From Runella slithyformis DSM 19594 (GTDB lineage: Bacteria; Bacteroidota; Bacteroidia; Cytophagales; Spirosomataceae), in contig NC_015703.1 in the NCBI RefSeq assembly GCF_000218895.1, positions 6,337,001 through 6,401,000 of the forward strand: a stretch of DNA of 64,000 nucleotides, read 5' to 3'. A program made the translations under genes and the position numbers. Under the pieces are notes generated by a model. The model saw nothing but the letters and a program-made list of their open reading frames with translations, had not been told where the DNA came from and did not search any database. Each line of letters opens with the position of its first letter. The first letter of the stretch is position 1. Positions 26,467 through 35,011 of this stretch are shown one piece after another.

Positions 26467-27693
26467 ATGATCAACAAAGCAAGACTTTTTAACGGAAGCT
26501 GTTTTGCCCTAATAACAACAGCCTTCTCTTTCAGTATCCGGGCGGGGATTTTGGCACAGTTAGGCACCGAGTTCAGTTTGACGGCTGAGCAACTCGGCTT
26601 TATCAATTCCATGTGGTTTTTGGGCTTTCCCCTCGCCATGATCATCGGTGGCTTGGTCTATCATACCGTCGGTCCCAAAAAGATTATGATGATTGCGTTT
26701 GTTTCTCACGCGTTAGGTATTGTGTTAACCATTTACTCAGGAGGTTATATCGGCCTTTTAATTTCTACTTTCCTTATCGGTTTAGGAAACGGCTGTACCG
26801 AAGCGGCCTGTAACCCTATGATTGCCGACACCTATTCCGGTGCCGAAATGAGCAAAATGCTGAACCGTTTCCACATGTGGTTTCCGGGCGGAATCGTCGT
26901 GGGCAGTTTGATCTCTAAATTCATGACCGATGCCAACACCGGCTGGCAGGCGCAAATATGGCTGATCATGATTCCAACCTTGATCTACGCGTATTTGTTC
27001 TGGGGTCAGGCATTTCCAAAGCCAAAAACCGAAGGTGTTACTTCGTTGGGTGAAAACCTGAAAGCGATGGTTACTCCGCTATATATTTTCATGTTCTGCT
27101 GCATGGCCCTTACTGCCATCTCAGAATTCGGGCCTCAGCAATGGACCGGCCTGATCATGAGTAAATCAGGGGCAAGTCCCATGTTGATTCTGGCTTTGGT
27201 GACCGGGCTTATGGCTGTTATTCGGTATTTTGCCGGGCCGATCGTGGCAAAATTTGACCAGACAGGCGTATTGTTAGGTTCGGCCGTATTGGCTACTATC
27301 GGTGTTTATTTATTCAGCACACAAACCGGTACAATGGCCTATGTGGCTGCCGTATTCTTTGCCATGGGCGTAGCCTTATTCTGGCCAAATATGATCGGCT
27401 TTATTGCTGAAAAAGTGCCCCTAAGCGGTGCCTTAGGAATGTCAATTCTCGGAGGTGTGGGAATGTTTTCCACTTCTATCTTCCAACCCATCATCGGTAA
27501 ATGGATCGATAGCGCTCGCGCTGAAAAAACAGCGCTTGGCCTAACCGGCGATGAAATGGAGTTGGCTGCCGGTCAGGCTACCCTCAGTACCATGGCTATT
27601 TTCCCGGCTATTTTGATCGTTGCCTTCGCCATTCTGTATTTCTGGATGCGTAACTACAAAACGGAAACAACCGCCACTGCCGCCGCGCACTAG
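26467..27693 (+). CDS. MFS transporter
   Basis: A 408-residue inner-membrane carrier with about 12 hydrophobic helices and the MFS loop 2-3 signature (VYHTVGPKKIMM). ISEFGPQQWTG in the middle of the second half is typical of a sugar-type MFS group found beside Gfo/Idh genes in Bacteroidota. It is divergent from the oxidoreductase gene with 277 bp between them. It ends at a strong bidirectional terminator. Function as a sugar or polyol importer is inferred from context. Confidence 0.9.
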   Translation: MINKARLFNGSCFALITTAFSFSIRAGILAQLGTEFSLTAEQLGFINSMWFLGFPLAMIIGGLVYHTVGPKKIMMIAFVSHALGIVLTIYSGGYIGLLISTFLIGLGNGCTEAACNPMIADTYSGAEMSKMLNRFHMWFPGGIVVGSLISKFMTDANTGWQAQIWLIMIPTLIYAYLFWGQAFPKPKTEGVTSLGENLKAMVTPLYIFMFCCMALTAISEFGPQQWTGLIMSKSGASPMLILALVTGLMAVIRYFAGPIVAKFDQTGVLLGSAVLATIGVYLFSTQTGTMAYVAAVFFAMGVALFWPNMIGFIAEKVPLSGALGMSILGGVGMFSTSIFQPIIGKWIDSARAEKTALGLTGDEMELAAGQATLSTMAIFPAILIVAFAILYFWMRNYKTETTATAAAH

Positions 27694-27714
27694 TCGGTTG
27701 ACCGTAATTTTATA

Positions 27715-27755
27715 AACAAAACACCCCGCCAAGTCATTTGGCGGGGTGTTTTGTT
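27715..27755. terminator. bidirectional terminator, 18-bp stem
   Basis: AACAAAACACCCCGCCAA pairs perfectly with 27738-27755 around the loop GTCAT. The A/T outer part makes a U-tract on either strand. It serves the MFS gene (plus) and possibly the convergent TPR gene. Confidence 0.85.
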
Positions 27756-27780
27756 GTAGGGGCAGGCCTCGCGTCTGCCC
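27756..27780. repeat. intergenic GGGGCAGGC repeat, copy 2
   Basis: GTAGGGGCAGGC (27756-27767) and GTCTGCCC (27773-27780) form small inverted arms. It directly follows the terminator stem and resembles the copies at 8586-8630 and 27897-27924. Confidence 0.5.
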
Positions 27781-27896
27781 AATTTCCCAGCGTCTATTCA
27801 CGTTAACTGCATCTGCTTTGGTTTCTGCCTTTACCTCTATTCAGCGTTTTTCAGTGCAGAGGTTTCGCGGTTATCGGGCGGAGGTTTCCTTGTTAC

Positions 27897-27924
27897 CGGG
27901 CGGAAACAAGGCCCGCCCCTACGG
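27897..27924. repeat. intergenic GGGGCGGGC repeat, copy 3 (inverted)
   Basis: CGGGCGGAAACAAGGCCCGC followed by CCCTACGG; the reverse strand reads CCGTAGGGGCGGGCCTTG, the same layout as copies 1 and 2. Together with copy 2 it brackets a 116-bp non-coding stretch next to the TPR gene's stop. Confidence 0.45.
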
Positions 27925-27925
27925 A

Positions 27926-28636
27926 TTATTGACAATATTGTTCGATGGAAGCTTTGGCGGCGGGGTACTTCAACCGCTCTGCCTGTTTGAGATTGAGACA
28001 GCCGACTTCTTTTTGGTTTTCCAACACCTGCGCCACGCCTAGGGCATGAAACGCCTTGCCGAATTTGGTATCATATTTCACGGCTTTCTCAAAATTAAAG
28101 ATGGCCTGCTGAAACTCTTCTCTTTGAAACAACACATTTCCGCGGTTATACCATGCCAAGGCATTGGCAGAGTCCAGAACGGTGGCTTGCTCAAAGTCCC
28201 GCAGCGCAGCATCGGGCTGGGCCAAAGCAGCCAATAATTGCCCTCTATTGACAAATATTTCGGCATTTTTGGGGTCAAGACGGACAGCTTCGGCATAATC
28301 CTTCAACGCGCCGTCGCCGTCATTTTGGGCTACTTTCAATAACGCCCGGTTATAATACGGACGGTAATAATCGGGCTTCAGTTTCAGGGCCTGGTCATAA
28401 TCAAGCAAAGCGTTTTGGTATTCTTTCAATTCGTAATACACCACGCCGCGCGCATTGAGGGCTTCGTAGTTATCATTATCGCTTTCAATGGCTCCGTTCA
28501 GAAAGGTCAGAGCTTCGCGAAACTTTCCCTCTTTCATGAGGGCTTTGCCTTTTTCAAACTTATCTTCTGACGAAAAACTGCACGCCTGCAAACCGAGAAT
28601 CAAACTGAGAAAAAATAAGATAGGTAGGTGTTTCAT
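27926..28636 (-). CDS. tetratricopeptide-repeat lipoprotein
   Basis: A 236-residue protein from the ATG at 28636, which begins a lipoprotein signal peptide with lipobox LQAC; 34 extra open codons upstream are unlikely to be used. About six TPR units follow, with Tyr/Ala/Asn at the expected places (YYELKEYQNALLDYDQALKL, for example). It is probably anchored in the outer or inner membrane facing the periplasm and acts as a protein-interaction scaffold. It has a consensus promoter at 28661-28691 and is monocistronic. Confidence 0.88.
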   Translation of the reverse strand: MKHLPILFFLSLILGLQACSFSSEDKFEKGKALMKEGKFREALTFLNGAIESDNDNYEALNARGVVYYELKEYQNALLDYDQALKLKPDYYRPYYNRALLKVAQNDGDGALKDYAEAVRLDPKNAEIFVNRGQLLAALAQPDAALRDFEQATVLDSANALAWYNRGNVLFQREEFQQAIFNFEKAVKYDTKFGKAFHALGVAQVLENQKEVGCLNLKQAERLKYPAAKASIEQYCQ

Positions 28637-28660
28637 TGAACTATGGTTGAAAGTAAGCCC

Positions 28661-28691
28661 CAAAGATACGAGTGAATAAAAGCGATGCCAA
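28661..28691 (-). promoter_or_regulatory. Bacteroidota-type promoter for the TPR lipoprotein gene
   Basis: On the minus strand TTG, 20 bp, TATCTTTG: full consensus and spacing, 25 bp from the chosen ATG at 28636, which supports that start. Confidence 0.65.
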
Positions 28692-28823
28692 TAAAATGAA
28701 TGGGCGGTAAGTGACCGTTCAGTAAGTTTAAACGACATTTCCCCCCCTGCATGATGCTGAATGGAAAAGAAAATCGGTACATTTCGTCGGTTTAAGCGAT
28801 CACACTAAAACGTTCTTCATGAA

Positions 28824-29486
28824 ATGAATAAGATGCTGTTCACGCTTAGTATGAGCCTCGTGAGTCAGATGGCCGTGGCGCAGATTTCCAATGACAACAG
28901 TTTATCGGTACAGGTAGACGGGAAAGAGTTTAAAACGGCTCCGCGCCGCATTCGAATCGGCAATGCATGGTACATTACTGCCAATGCCGTTAACCCCGAC
29001 AAATCGTTGCGCTTTTGGTTTGCCACTTGGAACCATACCGATACCCCCGAAGTGGGTTTGTACAAGATCGTAGACGAAGAATTTAACGGAGAAAAAACAC
29101 TCGCCCCCATCATTTCGGAAGGGAAATACAAAGGAGTGGCCTACGTTAAATACGTGGAAGAAACCCGCTCACCGCGCATGGAATACCACGTGGGGAAATC
29201 TCGGCGGGAAAACGGCGGAGAGATCGAGGTCATCAAAGCCGCCGACGGATTTTTGGAAGGCAAATTTTCCTGTACCCTCGACGGCACCCATTTTAAAGAA
29301 AAAACCTCGGCAACGGCCTTGGGAGGATTGGGCCGCCTGAAAGGAAAACTGGAAGATAAAGTATTTACCGGCGCCACGGGTTACGATTCCGACATCGACC
29401 CCGAAGGCAGGGGCTATAAAAAGCAGGATACGAAAGACGAAATTGTCTTATCGGGCGGGGTGTTTAAGCTGAAGTTTGAGAAATAG
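28824..29486 (+). CDS. secreted hypothetical protein
   Basis: A 220-residue protein with a signal peptide (about 1-19, ending AVAQ). The mature part is rich in beta-forming residues, Gly and charged residues, with no recognised domain or catalytic motif. It is probably periplasmic or surface-located. It is a single gene in opposite orientation to the TPR gene, followed by an 11-bp inverted repeat. I do not recognise a family. Confidence 0.7.
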   Translation: MNKMLFTLSMSLVSQMAVAQISNDNSLSVQVDGKEFKTAPRRIRIGNAWYITANAVNPDKSLRFWFATWNHTDTPEVGLYKIVDEEFNGEKTLAPIISEGKYKGVAYVKYVEETRSPRMEYHVGKSRRENGGEIEVIKAADGFLEGKFSCTLDGTHFKEKTSATALGGLGRLKGKLEDKVFTGATGYDSDIDPEGRGYKKQDTKDEIVLSGGVFKLKFEK

Positions 29487-29494
29487 TTATCAAT

Positions 29495-29567
29495 GAATGA
29501 CGAATGAGCGAATGACGATTTACGAATAGTATAAATTCGTACTTCTCCATTCTATTATTCGTCATTC
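29495..29567. repeat. 11-bp inverted repeat between convergent genes
   Basis: GAATGACGAAT (29495-29505) and ATTCGTCATTC (29557-29567), separated by 51 nt of further GAATGA-like words. It could end transcription from both sides, but the loop is long. Confidence 0.4.
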
Positions 29568-29586
29568 AAATCATCTCAATAACAGC

Positions 29587-30285
29587 TTACATCAACAAAA
29601 GCCCTGCAATGATTGCACCTGTCACGGGCCCTGCGACAGGCACCCACGCATATTTCCAATCGGAATCGCCTTTGCCAACGATGGGCAAAAGAGCATGAGC
29701 TAAGCGAGGGCCTAAATCACGGGCAGGATTGATGGCATAACCGGTTGTCCCTCCCAAAGAAAGTCCGATGGCCCACACCAAAATGCCGACGGCAAAGGGT
29801 CCCAAGCCCGTTGTAACAGCTCCGATTCCTTTGATACCGACCAACAATACGATAGTGCCGATCACTTCACTGAAAAAATTGGAGCCCGAGGCCCGAATGG
29901 CGGGGTCGGTGGCAAAAGTAGCCAACTTTGCTCCTTTGTCTTCAGTTTTGGCATAATGCGGCAAATGATACAGCCATACCAACGTACCTCCCAAAAACGC
30001 ACCGATCATCTGGGCGCTGATATAGTCCACTACTTTTCCGTATTCATTTTGCGCTACGGCAAAGCCGATCGTAACGGCGGGATTGAGGTGTGCATCGTAT
30101 CCGCCAAACGCTTTGGATACAAATACTCCCATGGTCACGGCAAAGGCCCAACCGGCCGTGATCACGATCCAGCCGCCATTGTGGCCTTTGGTATCTTTCA
30201 AAACGACATTGGCCACAACGCCATTGCCCAACAAAATCAAAACGAGCGTACCGAGCAGTTCGCCCAAAAATGGAGAAGGATTCAT
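29587..30285 (-). CDS. glpF: MIP-family channel, aquaglyceroporin GlpF type
   Basis: A 232-residue six-helix channel with the two pore NPA motifs: HLNPAVT (Asn68) and YAINPARDLGPR (Asn186). The Asp after NPAR is the marker of glycerol-conducting GlpF rather than water-only AqpZ. It should let glycerol or other small polyols cross the inner membrane. It lies 106 bp downstream of the PQQ dehydrogenase gene on the same strand. No glycerol kinase is in the window, so coupling to that pathway is not shown. Confidence 0.92.
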   Translation of the reverse strand: MNPSPFLGELLGTLVLILLGNGVVANVVLKDTKGHNGGWIVITAGWAFAVTMGVFVSKAFGGYDAHLNPAVTIGFAVAQNEYGKVVDYISAQMIGAFLGGTLVWLYHLPHYAKTEDKGAKLATFATDPAIRASGSNFFSEVIGTIVLLVGIKGIGAVTTGLGPFAVGILVWAIGLSLGGTTGYAINPARDLGPRLAHALLPIVGKGDSDWKYAWVPVAGPVTGAIIAGLLLM

Positions 30286-30391
30286 TTAGGTGAAAAGGTT
30301 TAAGTGTAAGGTTAAAGGGTTTGTATTAAACTAACGGGCTTAAAAAACAGGTAGAGGACAATTCCCGGTCGCAATTAAATACAAAAACATC

Positions 30392-32503
30392 TTATGGCAA
30401 TGCAAAAGCCACGTATTTATCGCCCGACTTGGTTTTTAGTTTTCCGCCGCCGCACGCAATCACAATGTACTGCTTTCCGCCGATCGAATACGTACTCGGT
30501 GAGGCATACCCTGCTGCGGGAAGGAGCGTCTGCCATATTTGTTTTCCCGTCTTTTTATCAAATATCCTTAACTGTTCGTCGCGGGTAGCGGCAATGATCA
30601 GCAAACCGCTCCCTGTCACGAGCGGCCCGCCGTAATTATCCGTTCCGGTCAGCGGGATTCCTTTGGCAGTCAACTCCGGATATTCACCCAACGGTACCTG
30701 CCAGAGCCGTTCTCCCGTATTCAGATCCGTGGCGGTCAGCGTCCCCCACGGTGGCTGACTGATGGGATAGCCGTTGCGGTCATACCAGCGATTGTAACCC
30801 GTATGCCGGTACGGCATCGCTCCGCCTTTGGAACCGGCAACCTGTTTCTCTGACTCTTTCTGAAATACGAAATCAACAATGGCGTTTCGTTCCGCGGTCG
30901 AAAGATGGGTCATGGGCGGCATCATACCCCGACCTTTCGGGATGAGTTGGGCAACGGCATCCGGCGTGAGTTTCCGATGGATTTCCACCAACGGCGGATA
31001 CGAGCCATCGTGATTGCCGCGCCGATCTTCTCCGTGGCAGGCGGCACAGTTTTGTTTGTACAACTGTGCCCCTGTAACAAATCGACTGCCTGTTTCCTGC
31101 TTTGAGGCCACCAAAGAGGTATAGACGGGAATTTCTTTGGATGGCACATACAGGATGCCTTCGGGGTCAGCGGCCGCCCCACCCCACTGACCGCCGCCGT
31201 CGGTGCCGGGGAAGAAGATCGTCGTTTCTTTTCCGATGGGAATATACGCGCTGCCCGTACGTGCCTTGCGAATCAAATTGACGAGCGAATCACGATCGGC
31301 AACGAAGGAATTAAGGTCTTTTTCGGTAAAGCTCTGCCGTGCAAAATACGTAGGCTTGAGCGGAATCGGCTGGGATACAGCGGGATATTCACCGGGCACG
31401 GCATCGTATGTAAATTTTCGGTCTTCTATCGGAAACAGCGGTTTTCCTGTCACGCGGTCAAACACAAAAATATAGCCCTGCTTGGTGATCTGCGCCACGG
31501 CATCCACTTTTCGGGGCCGGCCGTCGGGGCCTTTGTGGGTCACAGTAACCAGGTTTGGCGGTGCAGGCGGGTCGCGGTCCCAAATGTCATGACGAACCAA
31601 TTGATAATGCCACAGGCGTTTGCCCGTAGTGGCATCCAGCGCCAACAGGCAATTGGCAAATAAATTATCTCCTTTGCGATTGCCGCCAAAAAAATCAAAC
31701 GCCGCCGAACCCGTCGGGGCATATACGATGCCGCGCTCCCGGTCGATGGCCATTCCCGCCCAGGCGTTGGCGCCGCCGATGCGTTGACGGGCATTGGCGG
31801 GCCAGGTATCAGCCCCCGATTCACCCATTTCGGGAATGGTACGAAACGTCCACACTTTTTTGCCCGTCCGCACATCATAGGCCCGAATGTCGCCTAAAAG
31901 CGCCGTTTCACTCTCCGAGACGCGAACGCCCACAATCAACAGATTTTTAAAGATTACATTGGGCGTATTGGCTACCACATACTCATCCGCCCCGGGACGT
32001 TCGAGTCCTTCTTTGAGATCGACCCGTCCGTTTTGTCCAAAAGTAACAATGGGTTTTCCCCGCAATGCATCAAACGCATACAGCCATTTGCCTGCCCCGA
32101 AAAAAATGATTTTCTCCTGCCCCTCACGCCAATAAGTCACTCCTCGGCTCGTAGTCCCTTCGGTTTCGGCAATCTTGGTTTTCCAGATGGGATTTCCGTT
32201 GGCGGCATCCAAGGCAAACACCTGCGTATTGGCCGAAACTCCGTAAAGGATTCCGTCCACAATAATGGGATTACACTGCATTTGAGTACGGTGCAGGACC
32301 GTATCAGCCCCGCCCGAAGCATAGGTCCAGGCCACTTTCAGTTGGGATACGTTAGCGGCGTTGATTTGGGTCAGCGGCGAATAATGGCTGCGGGCCCCAT
32401 TCCCGTTGTATTCGGGCCAGTTTTCACCGGTGTCGGGAAGGCGCGGGGCGCTGATCACGGCCGTCAAGACCGTTAAAAAGGCAATAAAAGCGGCGGTTTT
32501 CAT
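30392..32503 (-). CDS. PQQ-dependent dehydrogenase with inserted haem c domain
   Basis: A 703-residue periplasmic quinohaemoprotein. A signal peptide (1-19) is followed by an eight-bladed PQQ propeller with W-type blade motifs (AAGGNP..W, TGKKVW, TGKRLWHYQ). A cytochrome c domain is inserted at about 475-550, with CAACHG at 485-490 and a Met-rich sixth-ligand region GRGMMPPM; the propeller then continues to the end. This layout is known for Bacteroidota and Acidobacteria glucose/alcohol-type PQQ dehydrogenases. It oxidises a sugar or polyol and passes electrons to the haem. The organism may import PQQ, since no pqq genes are here. Confidence 0.92.
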   Translation of the reverse strand: MKTAAFIAFLTVLTAVISAPRLPDTGENWPEYNGNGARSHYSPLTQINAANVSQLKVAWTYASGGADTVLHRTQMQCNPIIVDGILYGVSANTQVFALDAANGNPIWKTKIAETEGTTSRGVTYWREGQEKIIFFGAGKWLYAFDALRGKPIVTFGQNGRVDLKEGLERPGADEYVVANTPNVIFKNLLIVGVRVSESETALLGDIRAYDVRTGKKVWTFRTIPEMGESGADTWPANARQRIGGANAWAGMAIDRERGIVYAPTGSAAFDFFGGNRKGDNLFANCLLALDATTGKRLWHYQLVRHDIWDRDPPAPPNLVTVTHKGPDGRPRKVDAVAQITKQGYIFVFDRVTGKPLFPIEDRKFTYDAVPGEYPAVSQPIPLKPTYFARQSFTEKDLNSFVADRDSLVNLIRKARTGSAYIPIGKETTIFFPGTDGGGQWGGAAADPEGILYVPSKEIPVYTSLVASKQETGSRFVTGAQLYKQNCAACHGEDRRGNHDGSYPPLVEIHRKLTPDAVAQLIPKGRGMMPPMTHLSTAERNAIVDFVFQKESEKQVAGSKGGAMPYRHTGYNRWYDRNGYPISQPPWGTLTATDLNTGERLWQVPLGEYPELTAKGIPLTGTDNYGGPLVTGSGLLIIAATRDEQLRIFDKKTGKQIWQTLLPAAGYASPSTYSIGGKQYIVIACGGGKLKTKSGDKYVAFALP

Positions 32504-32581
32504 AGATAAAGGATTTCACTACCCGATTATTTATAAAAGCATTTTCCCCGGTTTTCTACCAAATCTTTCCGATTCCCGGCG

Positions 32582-32589
32582 TATCTTTG
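32582..32589 (+). promoter_or_regulatory. -7 element upstream of purB
   Basis: TATCTTTG fits TAnnTTTG and lies 18 bp before the purB ATG at 32608, which supports that start rather than the open codons before it. A matching -33 box was not found. Confidence 0.4.
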
Positions 32590-32607
32590 CGCTTTAGAAC
32601 CCAAGCT

Positions 32608-33951
32608 ATGCAATTAAATTCCCTGACAGCTATTTCTCCCGTAGACGGACGCTACCGTCGTCAAGTTGAAAAACTCGCTCCCTACTTTTCCGAATTCGGA
32701 CTGATTCGTTACCGTATTCTCATCGAAGTGGAATATTTCATTTCGCTTTGTGAGTTGCCGTTGCCGCAACTGAATGGCTTCGACAAAGCGCATTATTCCG
32801 ACCTGCGGGCCCTGTACGGTGAGTTTTCGGAAAAAGATGCGCTGATGATCAAAGAGATCGAATCGGTGACCAACCACGATGTGAAGGCCGTTGAGTATTT
32901 CATCAAAGAGAAGCTGAAAGACAAGAACTTAGCGCAATTTTTGGAGTTTATCCACTTCGGACTGACCTCGCAGGACATCAATAATACGTCCATTCCGCTA
33001 TCGCTCAAAGACGCGCTGAAAGCCGAGATCGTGCCGATGTTTGAAGAGGTGCTGACAAAGTTAAAAGCCTTGGCGGAAGAGTGGAAGCATATCCCAATGC
33101 TGGCCCGCACGCACGGACAACCCGCTTCACCGACTCGTTTAGGGAAGGAATTCGGAGTATTTGCCGAGCGGTTGGAAAAACAACTGGACATGCTCAAAGC
33201 GGTGCCTTTTGCCGCGAAGTTCGGTGGAGCTACGGGCAATTTCAACGCGCACCACGTCGCGTACCCTGATATTGATTGGGTAGCCTTCGGCAATCATTTT
33301 GTCAATGACCACTTAGGCCTTTCGCGGAGTCAATTGACCACGCAGATCGAACATTACGACATGATGGCAGCGCTGATGGACACCTTTAAGCGCCTGAATA
33401 CCATCTTAATAGACCTCGACCGTGACATTTGGACCTACGTGTCGATGGAATATTTCAAACAAAAAATCAAAGCGGGAGAAATCGGTTCATCGGCCATGCC
33501 GCATAAGGTAAATCCGATTGATTTTGAAAATTCGGAAGGGAATTTGGGCATTGCCAATGCTATTTTTGAACATTTATCGGCTAAGTTGCCGATCTCGCGC
33601 CTGCAACGCGACCTGACCGACTCTACCGTATTGCGCAATTTAGGCGTTCCGCTGGCCCATACGGTCATTGCACTCAAATCCCTTATGCGCGGACTGGGTA
33701 AGTTAGAACTGAACGAAAGCGCGTTTTACGCCGATCTGGAAAACAACTGGGCCGTCGTTGCTGAAGCGATCCAGACCGTTTTGCGCCGCGAAGCCTATCC
33801 GCAGCCTTACGAAGCCCTGAAAAACCTGACCCGCAAAAACGAGAAAATCACGGCCAACGCCATTGCCGAATTCATTGATAGCTTAGACGTTTCAGACGAA
33901 ATTAAAGAAGAGCTGAGAGCGATCTCGCCGTTCAGCTATACGGGGGTGTAG
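32608..33951 (+). CDS. purB: adenylosuccinate lyase
   Basis: A 447-residue cytosolic homotetramer of the fumarase/aspartase superfamily. It releases fumarate from SAICAR and from adenylosuccinate in purine synthesis. The ATG at 32608 (MQLNSLTAISPVDGRYRRQV) matches the conserved N-terminus. The HGQPASPTRLG block carries the general acid histidine, and the superfamily signature GSSAMPHKVNPIDFENSEGN is at 293-312 with the catalytic serine loop. Length is normal. It ends at a terminator 27 bp past the stop. Confidence 0.97.
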   Translation: MQLNSLTAISPVDGRYRRQVEKLAPYFSEFGLIRYRILIEVEYFISLCELPLPQLNGFDKAHYSDLRALYGEFSEKDALMIKEIESVTNHDVKAVEYFIKEKLKDKNLAQFLEFIHFGLTSQDINNTSIPLSLKDALKAEIVPMFEEVLTKLKALAEEWKHIPMLARTHGQPASPTRLGKEFGVFAERLEKQLDMLKAVPFAAKFGGATGNFNAHHVAYPDIDWVAFGNHFVNDHLGLSRSQLTTQIEHYDMMAALMDTFKRLNTILIDLDRDIWTYVSMEYFKQKIKAGEIGSSAMPHKVNPIDFENSEGNLGIANAIFEHLSAKLPISRLQRDLTDSTVLRNLGVPLAHTVIALKSLMRGLGKLELNESAFYADLENNWAVVAEAIQTVLRREAYPQPYEALKNLTRKNEKITANAIAEFIDSLDVSDEIKEELRAISPFSYTGV

Positions 33952-33977
33952 CGTGTAGTTTCTTCTATTTTTATACT

Positions 33978-34007
33978 GCCGTTGGTGTACTTGCCAACGG
34001 CTTTTTT
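33978..34007 (+). terminator. rho-independent terminator of purB
   Basis: GCCGTTGG and CCAACGGC around an 8-nt loop, followed by TTTTTT. A second, weaker CGTTGG/CCAACG pair lies at 34034-34054 without a U-tract. Confidence 0.85.
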
Positions 34008-34076
34008 ATGGGTTTATTTTATTTCAATTTGCCGCCGTTGGCGTCTCTCACCAACGACATTTCACCGGTAAGCCAC

Positions 34077-35009
34077 TTACCTTACTTTCATCATTTCGGG
34101 CTGCCCCACTACTTCCAGTTTGAAGACATCGTTTCGGGAATAATGCCCCACAACGTCAAAATCCAATTTACTTTTGGCTAAAACGGAGAAATCCAGCTCG
34201 GCCGTGAGCAGGCCTTCTGCATTCCAAAGCGGCCCGGCCAACACTTCGCCCAACGGAGAGATAATGACGCTGCCGCCCGCACTCATGATGTCGGGCTCAT
34301 GGGTCAGATCGGCCCGGAAGTGTTCGGGATAGTCGGATTTTCGGATAAACTGATTGCAGGCCAATACAAAACAGCGACCTTCCAAGGCAATGTGCAGCAT
34401 GGTCGATTGCCACGATTCGCGCGAGTCGGCCGTGGGAGCCAGATAAATTTCCACTCCGCGTTGGTACATCGACATACGGGCCAACGGCATGTAATTTTCC
34501 CAGCAAATGAGCCCTCCAATCTTGCCGATTTCGGTATCAAAACTGACCAGTGTGCTGCCGTCGCTTTCGGCCCAAATATAGCGTTCGAGGCCCGTGGGTT
34601 TGAGTTTGCGGTGCTTACCGATAAGATTGCCCCGGTTGTCAAAATACAGCAGCGCACAATGCAGCGACCCACCGACCGCTTCACGCTCGGTGACGCCCAA
34701 GGCCACAAAAATGCCTGCTTTGCGGACAGCTTCGCTGATTTGTTCGACATAAAACGAGGACGTTTCAATGCTGTTTTCCCAATACTCCAACCACTGATCT
34801 CTGCTTTTTTCGGTACGACGACCTACCACGGAATCAAAATCCAATCCTCGCGGATAACAGGGAATGAAGGATTCGGGAAAAAGTAACAGTTCGCAGCCTT
34901 CGGCGGCTCCTTTTTCGATCCATTCCATAACAATCCGGACTGTTTTTTCAATATCAAACAGCGCGGGCGTGGCCTGCACCACGCCTATTTTTACTTTTTT
35001 GTGTTGCAT
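34077..35009 (-). CDS. nitrilase / carbon-nitrogen hydrolase
   Basis: A 310-residue member of the nitrilase superfamily. The catalytic triad is Glu46 (FPESF), Lys135 (HRKLKPT) and Cys169 (ICWEN). The CWEN form and the length put it with true nitrilases, which turn R-CN into R-COOH and ammonia, rather than with amidases. It is probably cytoplasmic. It begins two bases after the stop of the class III aminotransferase gene, so the two are cotranscribed and probably work on one pathway. Confidence 0.93.
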   Translation of the reverse strand: MQHKKVKIGVVQATPALFDIEKTVRIVMEWIEKGAAEGCELLLFPESFIPCYPRGLDFDSVVGRRTEKSRDQWLEYWENSIETSSFYVEQISEAVRKAGIFVALGVTEREAVGGSLHCALLYFDNRGNLIGKHRKLKPTGLERYIWAESDGSTLVSFDTEIGKIGGLICWENYMPLARMSMYQRGVEIYLAPTADSRESWQSTMLHIALEGRCFVLACNQFIRKSDYPEHFRADLTHEPDIMSAGGSVIISPLGEVLAGPLWNAEGLLTAELDFSVLAKSKLDFDVVGHYSRNDVFKLEVVGQPEMMKVR

Positions 35010-35011
35010 TG

